Shown here piece by piece: positions 11,703 to 23,382 of a stretch of 64,000 nucleotides of DNA. Location of the stretch: positions 8,499,220 through 8,563,219 of the forward strand of contig OX422189.1 in assembly GCA_949130485.1 (NCBI GenBank). The letters are read 5' to 3'. The stretch's first letter is position 1. Each line of letters begins with the position of its first letter. A program made the translations under genes and the position numbers. This stretch comes from Agelas oroides. Taxonomy: Eukaryota; Porifera; Demospongiae; Agelasida; Agelasidae. Under the pieces are notes generated by a model that ran no database searches, was not told where the DNA came from, and saw only the letters and a list, made by a program, of their open reading frames with translations.

Positions 11703-11947
11703 CTGCAAAAACAAAGTTGTTATTTTAGCTAAGTATTTGGTTACTACAGTTGCATGACTATCCTTACTATGCAAATCCAGTGCTGGAAAAGAATTCGTGC
11801 AGTGGGAGCTGATACTTGAATAAACTTTACTAGCCTCCCACAAAATGTTTTACAAGCACTACATTCTTTGAATTAGTGTAGGAAGGACAGTCACGCAATT
11901 GTAGTAACGAAATAATTAGCTAAAACCACACTTTTGTTTTTACAGTG
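11703..11947. mobile_element. Small MITE copy b (CTGYAAAAACA ends)
   Basis: About 245 bp with terminal inverted repeats of about 65 bp: the left end (11703-11765, CTGCAAAAACAAAGTTG) pairs imperfectly with the right end (11883-11947, ending TTTGTTTTTACAG). Sister to copy a in the same orientation, and similar at its termini to the 253-bp element at 37422. Confidence 0.7.
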
Positions 11948-11959
11948 AGCATCTTGTAT

Positions 11960-14092
11960 CGCAACAGCTGTTTATTCTTTTTTTTTTTTTACGAATCTTA
12001 TCCCTCCTTTGTACTTATTGGTGACTTCAATGTTAATGTACTAGACACTAGTTCCTGCACTGTATCACTCTTTGCATGATGATATTTTGTCTAGTTTCAG
12101 TCTCCTGCAGGTTGTACAAGAACCAACTCGTATGGCCTCATGTGAAACTGCTAGTCTCATCGACTTGGTCCAAATGTCCAACCCAAGTTCACTGCAGCGT
12201 TGCTCTGTTGTTCCACCACTATCCAACTCAGATCAGAATGGGGTGGTGGTATCAATCAAGTGGAAAGGTGGTAACCCTAAATTACACCCACAAACAATCT
12301 GGAAATATTCCTTGGCAGACTTTCCATGCTATAATGATGAAATTGGACATTTTGACTGGGACACACTCCTACTTGACAGAAATATCGATGAAGCTTGGCA
12401 ACCTTGGGAAAGCACTTTTGTGTAATTAATCATCGAACAATGCATTCCTAAGAAAGTTCTGCCCTAGAGAAGGAAACTCCCATGGGTGAGTGCTGGAATT
12501 ATAGGCATGCTATTCGAAAGCGCAACTACTTATATTGTAAGTCAAAATGCAATCCTGATTTCAGAGCCAAGTATAAGCAGCAACGCAATTGGGTGGTTTC
12601 CCAACTCAGAAGTGCTAAAAGATCGTTTGTGGACAGTATATCGTTGGGAAATACTAAGCAATTTTGGAAAGCTATTAAGTTATTGAGGATCTTCAACAAT
12701 CCCTGTCATTAATCATGATGGCAAACAACACTGTCGCTGATCAACAAAGGGCGGATGGTCTTAATTACTTCTTCCACAGTTGTTTCAATACCACTCTTCC
12801 ACTTCTTTCCTTAGAGGAAGGAAGCTCTCTAGTGTTGGATCCAGCTGCACGTTACTGTTCTGAACAGGAGGTTTATGAACTACGTACAAACCTAGACCAC
12901 AAGAAGGCATCTTGTCCTGGCGGAATCTCAGCCAGAGAATGCTTAAATGAACCACTATTAGTATCGCTCCTGTACTAATTATGCTCTTTAATCCTTCAAT
13001 ACAGACTGGCAAACTACTTTGGGAGGCATGAAACATCGTGCCAACTCCCAAGGGTCAATTAGTGATGAATGATGCAACTACAGACCAATCTCATTGCTAT
13101 CTATCATTAGCAAAGTGCAGGTGGAGAATCATACACGATAGAGTTATTGCCCGTCTGAAATGCACTTGTCCACCAATGCAGAATCAATGGGGTTTCCTAC
13201 CTGGAAAGTCACAAGTGCATGCTTCTCTCTCTGCAACTCATCAAGTCACCCAGTTCGAATGCCTATTGATGAGTTTTCTTCTCTTGGCTTCCTACCTATG
13301 CCTAGACTCGATTTGACACGGGAGCACTACAAGCCTTTTGACGAGGTGTATGGCCCTCTACCAGACGAGAGGGATCGACCATCTAATCATTCCAGTGATG
13401 AGGGTAAAGAAATCGACAAAGCTGGCAAGGAAATAGGTGTTGTATTTTTTGACCTGAGTAAGGCTTTCAACTCAGTGACACATCGACGATTAATTACTAA
13501 ACTTGAAGCAATTGGTTTGAATGCCTACCTTATCAAAAACTATCTTGCAGAATGCAGTCTGTCATGCTACTAAATGGAGTCTCGTCACTGCCACTACCAG
13601 TTCTGTCCAGAGTTCCGCAAGGTTCTGTCTTGGATCCCCTATTGTTTCTTTTATACATCAATGACATCTGTGATGCAGGAATCTCTAAGGGATCTAAACT
13701 TGTTTTATATGTGGACAACATCCTCCTGTATCAGGCTGTGCACTCTTCAGACGACTATAATCTGTTGCAGCATGATGTTGATACCTTGGCTGCATGGAGT
13801 TCCACCAAGCTGGTCAACTTTAATCCAACTAAGTGCAAGACTATGTTTATTTCTCCACAAGGTCAAGGAAGACTGAACCAAGCCCACTCTTCCTAAATGG
13901 ATCACTCATTGAAGCTGTTGACTGCATCAAGTATCTTAGAATATCTATAGCCTCTGATCTTTCTTGGACCCAACATATTCAGTCCATCACCTCTAAGGCT
14001 AGAAGGCTCGTGGGTTTATTGTTCTATGCACCCAGTTGTATTTTTCACATACAACAAACTTTATATAGAAAAACAAATAAATAAATAAATTG
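11960..14092 (+). mobile_element. Decayed CR1/Jockey-like LINE (endonuclease end plus reverse transcriptase)
   Basis: An endonuclease fragment with the GDFNVN motif (about 12020-12045) is followed by a linker region and an RT domain broken by several frameshifts. RT motif A region is VFFDLSKAFNSVTH (about 13440-13480), motif B region RVPQGSVLDPLLFLLYIND (about 13612-13668), and motif C is YVDN, a mutated catalytic YxDD (about 13710). The 3' end is an AAATAAATAAAT tail (about 14068-14090). Clearly inactive. Confidence 0.85.
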
Positions 14093-16287
14093 CTGCCTCG
14101 GAACTTGAAGGTCCTTCCACCCTTAGCCTCGCATAGCGAGACAGTGTATGAAACTTAAGAATTAAAATCACTGTCCGGATTTCATGAATTCCAATTGCCT
14201 GTCACTGCAATTTTGGTCCTGGAAACCCCCTGGACCACATTTTCTGACAAAATCGCCCTTCCCTTATATATTTAGGTCCACCCTCACAAATGTCTAGTCA
14301 GAGATAGTATAGTATTTATGCTCTAGTTAGCTACTTGTGTTCTTGAGGTAGCTTACCTATCTGCCAATTTCTTGACACAAAGTGCATAAGTTACTTGGGA
14401 TTTTTGTTACGCATGTCTATATCCACTATTTTCCTCTCACCCATCTGCCACCACAGTTGTTCACGAATTTGCCATCTTTGGTGGACAGATATGTATCACA
14501 TACTACTGAAAGTATGGTAAGAAGTGCTTTTGACAGTGGACAGCAATGACTCAAAATCAGTTTCATAACTGACCTGAGAGGCTCTAATATTCAACATTTT
14601 GTGGGGGAGCATGCCCTCAGGTCCCCCTAGATACTTTTGCACTTTGCTCAGAAGCTCTCGCAAACTCGGTATAGAATTCTGGCTATAGGGCACTACTGTT
14701 CTCTGAATATACAGTTCTAGTTCGAGTGCAACATCAGCTGTGTGGCTACAGCATTCAGTGCAACTACAGCAGAGTTCACGACAAGTCCATGGTATGTACT
14801 ATTATGGTAGAGTAGAAACACTGTATCTACAGTAGATGGATCATCCAATAAGATTATCATGAGCACAACGGTATAAGAGAGCCCACTTCCCAGGCCATTT
14901 CTGCCTGCTTCCTACTGCCTCCATTAGTTGATTACTTCCAGTATGCCTGGAAAATGAGGCTAGGTACATTAAAAAAGAGAAGAGCTTATTGCCGAGCGCC
15001 GAGGCTCTGAATGAGGGATCTATTCTCGCAATGTACGTGCGTACATACGTACGTACGTGTCGGTCACGCTTAGGAATGTCAATTTGAGGTCACGCTCGGA
15101 ATGTCAATTCAGTGCGCTCACGCCCAGGCAGGATATCGGATACGTACATTACACGACGAAGCCGGGACGACATTTCTTGCCGATGGAGGATGGGGAGAAC
15201 AGCGCGACTGGCCCTTCGCAACGTACGTATTTACGGAGCGAAGTGCATAAACGAGTGCTGAACGCAGCCGACGGCTGCTGACTCCGGCTGAGAAAAAACA
15301 AAAAAGCAAAGAAGTCAGCCCACCGTAGAAAGCCAAGAGAGCGACAGAAGAACAAAGAGTTCAAAAGTAGAAAGCACGTACTGGAGATTCTTGACAAGCC
15401 AGGTATTTAGGCTCACTCTTCACGTTACCGTTGTTCTTTGGACTCCCACTATACTAAACGAGCAACGCCTGACACCTGCGCCGCGCACCCCATCCGCGCA
15501 TGGCGCTTGGAGCGGCGCGAGGCATCATGCGCATGCGTAGTCCTAGTTTAAGAGTTGTTAGCACAATGTACAGTCGTGTAGCCATCCGACCGGAAGTCCT
15601 ATTTCCGCAATACATTTCCTATTTCAGCGATGACGTCATGAAAGTTGAATTCGAGAGCTGGAGTGGGTCCGCAAAAAGCGTTCGCGCAGCCACAAGAAGC
15701 AACTCGAGCGCGCAAAGAGACCACAGTTCCATGGTACAGATGGTTGACCGTGTGTGGGAGTGGTAAATACCCGGATCACGGCCACGAAGACGCAGAAACA
15801 GGAGAAAATGGAAGTCTGCATGTACTCTGAAACAATTTGGCACATTTCATTCCGCCACGACTGTAGGCTATGACATCACTACTTACTGTAGTACATGGAT
15901 AGAAGTTTTATACCTGCAAGTTTGGTAACTGCAAAATAATGTATGTCCACATAATTGATAACCAAAGTGATGACATTATCAACAAACAACAATGCATGCA
16001 GAATACAGGTAATTGTTGTGTGAAAGTTAATATCGGCCACATTTTGGGGCCTGTGTGGTGCCAAGCATCCTGGCCAATGCTGTGGGCCCTGATGTTATTG
16101 TCAACCTATCATAATCGTTCTTAAACTGGATAAGCAGCAACCATTTCAAACGGAAAAGTGGGGTTGTGAATGTCTATAGCCTGTGAAAAAAAGGAGATAT
16201 TTTACAGTTAAAAACACCGGATAAGAACTGTCATAGTTATGCATAAATGGTGAGCACGGTTTGTTTGATGTTAGAATGAAAAAAGTG
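14093..16287. other. Gene-poor, repeat-bearing stretch
   Basis: No gene I can support. 15010-15060 is rich in ACGT tetranucleotides, and 15470-15540 is GC/CpG-rich. Fragments 15570-15588 and 15830-15858 recur near 17.4-17.8 kb, and 14930-14963 recurs inverted at 61693-61725, so the stretch is a patchwork of dispersed repeats. A frame at 15057-15281 and one at 15500-15766 show no domain I know. Confidence 0.5.
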
Positions 16288-16494
16288 GCAGTTGCTGGAA
16301 ATCAAATCCTTGGCCAATGGCCTCTGGCTTAACAGCCACTGTTTTACCACTCCAACCACTAGCCTTCACAATTCTCTATATGTACACTTGCACTACACAG
16401 ATGGTATTGGATATCTCAGTCACGGTATGCAGCTAGTGTTATATTCTTTTCCGTGTAGAACTGGGATTCCACCCATTAGGTGCCACGTCTGACT
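16288..16494 (-). mobile_element. tRNA-like SINE-type repeat, copy 1 (diverged)
   Basis: On the minus strand a stretch of about 70 bases resembles a tRNA with a degenerate A box and a GGATTTGATTTCC B-box-like segment. Its flank (CACAATTCTCTATAT, then a TGGTATTGGAT-like segment) matches the copy at 37738, which shows the repeat is longer than the tRNA-like part. Confidence 0.55.
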
Positions 16495-16498
16495 AGGC

Positions 16499-16546
16499 TA
16501 GCCTCGTTCACCCCTCCTTAGCGGGGAGAGCCTAGGAACGAGGCTA
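16499..16546. repeat. Short foldback, TAGCCTCGTTC termini
   Basis: TAGCCTCGTTC at 16499-16509 is the exact reverse complement of 16536-16546. Outer bases (GACTAGGC) also repeat on both sides. It belongs to the foldback group found also at 39236, 33654 and 53840. Confidence 0.7.
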
Positions 16547-16549
16547 TGA

Positions 16550-17965
16550 CTAGGCTTAGTTCAACAAAGTTGCATATAGATTTGACAAAATAAAACGTTA
16601 GCCTTGTTCCCAGGCCATTCCCATCTCCAGCTTTTGACCACTTGTAACAAAAAGGAAAGGCCTTTCAAGATCTCATCAAGTGTGATGCTGTCAGATGGGG
16701 CGTGGTGCCCAGTCAATACAATTCACAAACTTTACGTTGATCAACCTCAAGTTTACCGCACAACGAGCTGTATTGACACTGCCATTCGAAGGGCCTTAGT
16801 CTGTAGTCCTTGGAAAAGATATTACAACTAGGGCCTTGAGATTCTTCATCAGGTACCCTTGTTTAACCTATATCAATATTTCACATCATCGTGCATGTGA
16901 CGAGATCTTCCTGACCTTCCCCCTCACTTTAAGTAGGGGGAGCTTGCTACATTTTATTAGCCTCATTCCCAGGCTTCACCGCTGTCCAGTTTTTGTTGAA
17001 GTGAGAAGAGTCTGGGAATGTGACTGTGTACAAATCGCTCACCTTGCACATGATTCTTCGGAATTCTGAAATGATATTATACACTGGCCAACGTATACCT
17101 GAGGGAAATACACAGAATATGTTCTAGAGGAAGTGATACTGTGACGTTTTAGCAACACAGTAAGCCAATCACAGATGTTGTATGGTCATGCCTTATTTTG
17201 GCGTCACCAAGTCCATGCATTCATACCAGGGTGACTAACCCTCTCGGATTTTGGCTTGTCAAAAGTGTCGTAACCCTCCAAAACTACATACATCTGCCCC
17301 TAAACCCAGATGCTGTTCAGATTCCGGCGCCCACTGAAGAGGAGGTTCCACAAGTGGACACAGTCATACAGTTCAAGCTAACAGGAAGCACAAACAATTT
17401 GGCACATTTCATTCCGCCACAACATGCAGTCTATTGTGTCAAATAGATCTGCTCTATACTACTAGAAGTATCTGTAAATGGAATATTGTAACTGCAAACC
17501 TTTCCTTCTGGGAGCCAGACAGCCAAAAAGTTGACAGACCCTTCCATCATCCCCATCAGGTCGGCAGAACATCGAAGCGGGATTTCCATTCAGCGTAATT
17601 TTACATATATACGCCATCAAATTAGCTTACTACAATCATCCCACTTTCGTTTGAAACGGCGATGTTCTTCGGATCGGTGGTGTGATACTAGCTGCACACG
17701 AGCTCAGCTGGCCGGGCTCTTCGACACTTTCAGCGCCATTTTATGTCATGACGTCACTTCCGCACTACAATAGAAACGCCGGAAGTTGTACGGATGGCTA
17801 CACGACTGTGTAGTCTAGTGATGTGCCTTAGACTCTGTAAAGGTGTTTTGAACAACTGAGAGTGGATGAAAGAAACGTATGCACAAGAGGTTAAATCATG
17901 ACAGAAACAGCACACAAGGTAAAATGACCTCGAGCATCATGCGCTCTTGGTATATAAAGAACATA
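16550..17965. other. Intergenic with dispersed fragments
   Basis: No gene seen. Half-foldback sequences (GCCTTGTTCCCAGGCC at about 16602; GCCTCATTCCCAGGC at about 16960) are present. 17391-17419 and 17791-17847 match segments near 15.6-15.9 kb and 61.6 kb. A frame at 17198-17446 has no recognised domain. Confidence 0.5.
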
Positions 17966-18549
17966 CCGTCATTATTCGAATAGAACGGTAGTAAATTAAA
18001 TAATTTCAAATCTGGCTTCCGCTAGATTGGATTCAAAAAACCTCCAGGAACCTAATTTCTTCCGCTGGATTAGATCTACCGCTGTAATGGAAGCACATTT
18101 TCCAAGAAAAGCACTAGCCACGCACGGAAGCTTCTTCGCCCCAGGGAGTGTTGCTTGTAGTACTAAATTACCATAGGCTTTCCCAGAAGTATATAGGCTC
18201 CAGGAAATTCGATCGTCTAAGCATCGCGCTGTCTGCCAGCGACAGTTGTCCGTACTTGTTTTGATAAGAGCAAGGTCTGGGTGCCGACTACAACGCCTCG
18301 TGAGTTCAGAAGTGTTGTTTTGATAAGAACGCTTCCTGGTGCACTAAACAGACTAATTCTGCCCGTGACTTCGTCTTGAAGAACGCTTCGTGGAGTTTAC
18401 TACTACTGGCTAGCCGGCTCTTCCGCTAAATTGGACTCACTCGAAAATAATTAGTGCAGCTACCTTCCGCATAATTGGATTAGCAAAAATTGCAAAAAGT
18501 GAATTTCTTCCGCTAGATTGGATCTACCGTTCTATTCGAATAATGACGG
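17966..18549. mobile_element. 584-bp non-autonomous DNA transposon with TIRs and subterminal repeats
   Basis: The ends CCGTCATTATTCGAATAGAA (17966 onward) and their exact reverse complement (ending 18549) form TIRs of about 26 bp. Inside, a roughly 17-bp motif CTTCCGCTAGATTGGAT recurs in the same orientation with small changes near 18017, 18058, 18419, 18463 and 18507, clustered toward both ends as expected of transposase-binding subterminal repeats. No transposase frame. The target-site duplication is not clear. Confidence 0.8.
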
Positions 18550-19288
18550 AATTTCAGATTGTTTTATGGATGTTTTCAGAGAAGGTTTGGGTCAATCTTT
18601 ATCCCTATATTTCCATAGTGTTTATAGTTGTTATAACTTTCAGACATAAATTCCCAGATCAAAATAGCCTCCAGAATGCTTGTTCTTCTGTACTTGCTCA
18701 AAATTTCAAACTAGAGAAATTATCTTATAATGATTTTCTTTGTGTGTCCAGTGTCCTCTGAAGAACCCCTTTCCCATTGACTTCTCTACATTTGTGTTAG
18801 ACATTTAATGACAATTATTGGAGAGCATGCATTGAAGCTGAGTAATACTAAATATCACCGTGATGCAATGCTATATATATATACTGGAAAATATCATACG
18901 TTTGTTGCCATCTGTATTGTTACAAGTATGCAACAAGAGTAAATACATTTCACAAGAAACAAGTGACATTTTTTCTGGTATAGCTACATACAGTACCTAC
19001 AGGTCTTTCCCATTGACTTCTGTACATTTGTGTGAGTTAGACATATGATCTCCACAGTATGTAAATCGAATCTCCCTTCTGCTTCATAACCAAAACTTTG
19101 ACACAGAGATGGACAGAGGAGATTGCTTAGCAGCTTTTACATTCTAACGTGGAAGTACCACCTTTTTCAGTGGTGATTGAAGCATCAGTGTTACCCACTT
19201 ACTACACTGTTGACACAACTACACTATCAGCTCACCTTCGGACTTGCAAGGCTGCAATCAGATCAGTTGTACTGCCTGGTGGAAAGAA
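18550..19288. other. 5' flank of collagen copy 2
   Basis: No gene. From about 18790 the sequence aligns with 5040-5650 upstream of collagen copy 1 (for example TGTTGCCATCTGTATTGTTA in both), so it is duplicated upstream sequence. Confidence 0.7.
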
Positions 19289-19856
19289 ATGGATACAAAT
19301 ACTGTTACTGTGTTATAGTCTGATTTTGATCAAGTGTGTGGGGAATGAGCTGTCTAAAGTAGCCAGGGAGCTGGCAGATGCACAAAATGAGCTGCTACGT
19401 AATCTTCCAGGAGAGCTGCTGGTCAAAGGTCAACTAAAGCGAAATGTGCGACAAGCTGATGAAGACACTGACTCACCTTTGTCAGCGGAAATTAGAAATG
19501 CACTGACGGAAATTAATGAGATGAAAAAAATATTAGCGTCTTACATGAACTGCAGCAAGAGTGAGTTCAATCACACTGAATGCATGCTCAAGTCTGGACC
19601 CAAGGGAGAACCAGGTGACACTGGACCACCTGGGATACAAGGAATAGCTGGACCAGTTGGACCACCTGGCCCACTAGGAATAGCTGGTCCAGTTGGACCA
19701 AAAGGTGACACTGGACTTCAGGGACCAGTGGGGCCTCCTAGTGAGAAAGGAACAAAGGGAGAACCAGGAAATGTGGGCCAGAAAGGTGATCCAGGTGACA
19801 AAGGCATGAAGGGAAGTGTAGGCCACACAGGCTTCAAGGGTGAGAAGGGTAGAGAA
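19289..19856 (+). pseudogene. Collagen-like gene, copy 2 (truncated, frameshifted)
   Basis: The ATG equivalent to copy 1 is at 19289, but a deletion of 20 bp just after it removes most of the hydrophobic segment and shifts the frame. The downstream frame (open from 19149) then reads the same neck ([23 protein letters not shown]) and about 25 Gly-X-Y triplets. At about 19852 the collagen sequence stops and is joined to sequence otherwise found upstream of the receptor genes. The PATTA linker and C-terminal domain are absent. This is a breakpoint-truncated copy; a short secretory product from an alternative upstream start cannot be excluded. Confidence 0.85.
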
Positions 19857-20112
19857 AACTATCCCCACAGCTCATGGTTTGTCAATGGGACCACAGTTTT
19901 ACTACAGCTTACATAAAGAGTCATATAATGGAGCAACCACAACCCATAGTTCTGAACCAGTGGCGTGACTATCAGCAGTACAACCATGATAAGACTCTTT
20001 GTCTGTGTGGTAGTTGTGCAAATTAGTTGACCTCTACTAGCATGGCTTGGAAACAGCTTGCTGCCTTCATCTCTCTCACTCATTTCTTCATCAGTCTTGT
20101 CATCTTGTGCCG
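19857..20112 (+). pseudogene. Receptor 5' fragment (upstream region plus signal peptide codons)
   Basis: This segment repeats the 5' flank and first codons of R1 (compare 20445-20790): the GGGACCACAG block, CAGTGGCGTGACTATCAGC, and ATG at 20041 followed by codons for MAWKQLAAFISLTHFFI. It breaks off at about 20112 into the right end of a hAT-like repeat. It is a partial duplicate of a receptor gene start. Confidence 0.8.
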
Positions 20113-20298
20113 TAAGTGACTTACACTGCACTACCATATGGCCTCAGAACCCAACCTGGGAGCCGGTCTGTGAAATTCCAAGTGGTGCACCCGCACCTCT
20201 CCCTAAATGCTTCTGCACTTAATTCGCGCAGAAATTCGTACAAATGTAGTGTGCCCATGCTGTGCCCTAGCATCCGCGATGTCCTGGCTACGCCACTG
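20112..20298. mobile_element. Right-end fragment of hAT-like repeat
   Basis: Matches the last 190 bp of the element at 24279-25111 and ends in the same terminus (GGCTACGCCACTG). It is followed by the same CAATTTAT as the intact copies. The left three quarters are missing. Confidence 0.75.
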
Positions 20299-20439
20299 CA
20301 ATTTATTAAAGTGAAACCATAACAAGGCACACTTCACTAAATCACCATCAATTACTATGTAAACCACTGGCACAGGATTAATACATGCTATAAATTGTCA
20401 CTAAGTAATTGAAAATTGTATGTACACAAGCTCGTATAA

Positions 20440-20721
20440 CTTCTATCCTCACAGCTCATGTTTTGTCAATGGGACCACAGCTTTACTACAGTGTACATAA
20501 AGAGAAGTCATATAATGTAACCTCATTGCAACCACAACCCATAGTTCTGAACCAATGCCGTGACCATCAGCAGTACAACTGTAGTCTGATTGGAGAACTG
20601 AACAATCATGGAGCAACCACAACCCATAGCTCTGAACCAGTGGCGTGACTATCAGCAGTACAACCATGATAAGACTCTTTGTCTGTGTGGTAGTTGTGCA
20701 AATTAGTTGACCTCTACTAGC
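20440..20721 (+). promoter_or_regulatory. Conserved 5' flank of R1 (class A)
   Basis: A block shared with the flanks of R2 (25258-25478), R5 (43075-43288) and R6 (47828-48048): a GGGACCACAG/TTGGACCACAG segment, ACATAAAGAG, CAGTGGCGTGACCATCAGCA and TGTGTGGTAGTTGTGCAA just before the ATG. It differs completely from the flanks of R4, R8 and R9. Promoter role is inferred from conservation only. Confidence 0.45.
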
Positions 20722-23382
20722 ATGGCTTGGAAACAGCTTGCTGCCTTCATCTCTCTCACTCATTTCTTCATCTTGTCATCTTGTGCAGTCCAGTTCCACT
20801 ACAATACTCGTCCTGAAACTGTTCTCACTGCAGATGACAGTAGTAGGATACGTGGTTTTCAGGATCACAGTGGTGACATTATTCTAGGAGGGCTGTTTCC
20901 GGTTCACACCTCTGTCCCTGGACCTGATGGAGGAAAATCTGCAGATGGATTATCAAGCAAAGGTATTCAGTCACTAGAAGCCATGTTGTATGCTATAGAT
21001 GCTATCAACAGTGATCCTGATCTACTCCCTAATATAACACTGGGTTATGATATCAGAGATACTTGTCGGAGTGAGAAGATTGGTCTCGATGAAAGTGCTG
21101 ACATGGTGCTGGCGAATGATTCAGAATGTCACCTTGGAAACTCAGAGAGATTCCTGCCTGCTGTCATGGCTGTGATTGGACCATTGGAGAGCCATGTTTC
21201 CATTCCAATAGCCAGTTTCTTTCATATTTTGCAGGTGCCACAAGTAAGCTATGCTTCATCCTCAAGTAAACTAAACAACCGCAATACTTATAGTTATTTC
21301 TTTCGCACTTACCCTCCCAGTAACAGCCTTGTGCAAGCCATGGTTGACATTGTTTTGCATTACAATTGGAGTCACGTATCAGTCATATACTCCTTTAATT
21401 CATTTGGAGAGTCTCTGCTTGCCCATTTCCACTATCTTGCTAAAGAAAATCAGATATGCCTCGATCTTGTTGAGCCGATTTACAATGACTTTTCACCATG
21501 TGAATACCATAAACTTGCTAAGGAGCTCATGACATCAAATGCCAAAGTTGTGCTCTTATTTACTGTAGCAGACCACACAGACCCCTTCATGAGAGAAATG
21601 CAAAATATCTCTCATGACTCCAGTAACGACACGGACAGAACGCTTCTGTGGATTACACCTGATGTGCACACTGCTTCCAAATTTAAGGAAATTGTAGCTG
21701 GGATGTGGGGTGTTGTTCCTTTCTCAAAGGAGGATGAGTCTTTCAATAGCTACTATTCCCAACATTTGGCAGAATCTAATGTTCGCAATCCTTGGTTTCG
21801 GCACTATTATCAAGAACGCTTTGACTGCCTTATGGGCAGGAACTGTAGCAATGTTAGTATAACGGCACATCCTGATTATCAACAGTTTGTACTCGTTCCA
21901 CTTGTTATTGATGCCGTCTACAGTGTAGCGCATGCAATACACAACAGTATCATGGATAACTGTCCACAACCAGTGGTATGGTATCCAAACAATCGCTCAT
22001 GCCAAGGACAGAACAACACAATAAGTGGGAAAATGTTAGCAAACTACCTCTATAATGTTAGCTTCACTAGTCCCACTGGCAATGCTATACAGTTTGATGA
22101 GTCTGGCAATGTTGAGGGTAAATTCAACATACTTAACTATCAAGCATGTTTGGATTGCAACAAAACATATCAACTTGTACAAATAGCTCATTGGAATTCA
22201 ACAGCTACAGAACGGCTCCATTTCTACTCAAACGAAACACCACAGTTTGGTTTTAATCAATCTGGTGATGTTTTATTTCATGCATTTGAATCACAGTGCA
22301 AAGAATGTGATCAAGGTTTTATCAAACGTCTGGTCGTCTCTTCTTGCTGTGGCACCTGTGATCCTTGTCTTGGACCTAACTACACTAACTCCACTTCAAC
22401 AACAGAATGTGAAATATGTCCTGAGCATAAGTGGGGTAACAACCCTGTAAATGGTAGTACTGAGTGTGTAGCTATTGAGGAATCCTATTTGAAACCATCT
22501 GATCCATGGGCTATAATACTGATGATCATAGCCATAATTGGATTACTAGCAACAGCTTTTGTGGGTGCAGTCTTCATTTGGTTCTGGAACACACCGATTG
22601 TCAAGTCATCAGGACGAGAACAGATGATACTCCTTCTAACCGGGATAACACTTTGCTTCCTCATAACAGTTGTGTTCCTCATAAAACCTTCACCAGCTGT
22701 GTGTGGTTTTCAAAGGATGGGTTCATGGTTTTGCTTCTCACTCATCCTCAGTGCTTTGTTTGTGAAGCTGGTTCGAATTGCTCGTATCTTCATGCAAGGC
22801 AAAATCTCTCCTGTTAGACCCAAGTGGATTGCTCCAAAACATCAGATTTTGTTCACATTTCTTTTGGTTGGTATACAAGTGATATTGGTTGTGATTTCAC
22901 TATCAGTTGTCCCTCCGAGTGTGAAAAAAACTCTACAGAAGAATGAGGCCAACCATGACGATTTCCCAGTGCTTATTATCCAGTGCACCTCCCCTCACAT
23001 TGCCTTAGTGGTTCTAGAAATGGCGTACTTCACTGCTCTAACTATTGCCAATAATGCACTAGCCATGTTGACAGTACAATTTCCTCAGAACTTCAACGAA
23101 TCAAAATCTGTTGCATTTGCAATGGGTCTAATGTGGCTACTGATTGTAATACCACCTGACATCACTGTAGCTACAGCCGACACAACCATCCAAACAGCCG
23201 TTACCATACTCACAATTCAGTTGAGTGCTTTGGCTTTTCTATTGTGTCTGTTCGGTCCAAGAGTTTTTACAATGATAGTCTGGCCAAAGCAAAATGTTCA
23301 GATGTCCACTGCTGTGAAAAATTCCAGTATACATCATGCAGAACACAATGAAAAATCAATCAGTGAAACTGAAAAGAAGTGA
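20722..23382 (+). CDS. R1: mGluR-like class C GPCR (intact)
   Basis: Single-exon frame of 886 residues; ATG at 20722 precedes a signal peptide (MAWKQLAAFISLTHFFILSS). A Venus-flytrap ligand-binding domain spans about residues 50-510 (ILGGLFPVH, DPDLLPNITLGYDIRD, VSYASSSSKLNNR, NPWF). A nine-cysteine NCD3G domain follows with Cys 526, 529, 542, 543, 546, 549, 563, 566 and 582. Seven helices lie at about 597-846, with mGluR-like NTPIVKSSGRE, FNESK and GPRVFTMIVWPKQNVQ. The tail is about 30 residues. Compared with mGluR1, the alpha-amino/carboxyl-binding serines are kept (S160, S180) and D314 matches D318. Y236 is F228, and the side-chain-binding R78 and K409 are S84 and L391. It is expected at the cell surface signalling through G proteins. 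From about codon 665 it is nearly identical to R5. Confidence 0.93.
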   Translation: MAWKQLAAFISLTHFFILSSCAVQFHYNTRPETVLTADDSSRIRGFQDHSGDIILGGLFPVHTSVPGPDGGKSADGLSSKGIQSLEAMLYAIDAINSDPDLLPNITLGYDIRDTCRSEKIGLDESADMVLANDSECHLGNSERFLPAVMAVIGPLESHVSIPIASFFHILQVPQVSYASSSSKLNNRNTYSYFFRTYPPSNSLVQAMVDIVLHYNWSHVSVIYSFNSFGESLLAHFHYLAKENQICLDLVEPIYNDFSPCEYHKLAKELMTSNAKVVLLFTVADHTDPFMREMQNISHDSSNDTDRTLLWITPDVHTASKFKEIVAGMWGVVPFSKEDESFNSYYSQHLAESNVRNPWFRHYYQERFDCLMGRNCSNVSITAHPDYQQFVLVPLVIDAVYSVAHAIHNSIMDNCPQPVVWYPNNRSCQGQNNTISGKMLANYLYNVSFTSPTGNAIQFDESGNVEGKFNILNYQACLDCNKTYQLVQIAHWNSTATERLHFYSNETPQFGFNQSGDVLFHAFESQCKECDQGFIKRLVVSSCCGTCDPCLGPNYTNSTSTTECEICPEHKWGNNPVNGSTECVAIEESYLKPSDPWAIILMIIAIIGLLATAFVGAVFIWFWNTPIVKSSGREQMILLLTGITLCFLITVVFLIKPSPAVCGFQRMGSWFCFSLILSALFVKLVRIARIFMQGKISPVRPKWIAPKHQILFTFLLVGIQVILVVISLSVVPPSVKKTLQKNEANHDDFPVLIIQCTSPHIALVVLEMAYFTALTIANNALAMLTVQFPQNFNESKSVAFAMGLMWLLIVIPPDITVATADTTIQTAVTILTIQLSALAFLLCLFGPRVFTMIVWPKQNVQMSTAVKNSSIHHAEHNEKSISETEKK

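Noticed and set aside
17198-17446. 82-codon + strand frame
   Set aside because: No recognisable domain, no splice support, and it overlaps a dispersed repeat scrap.
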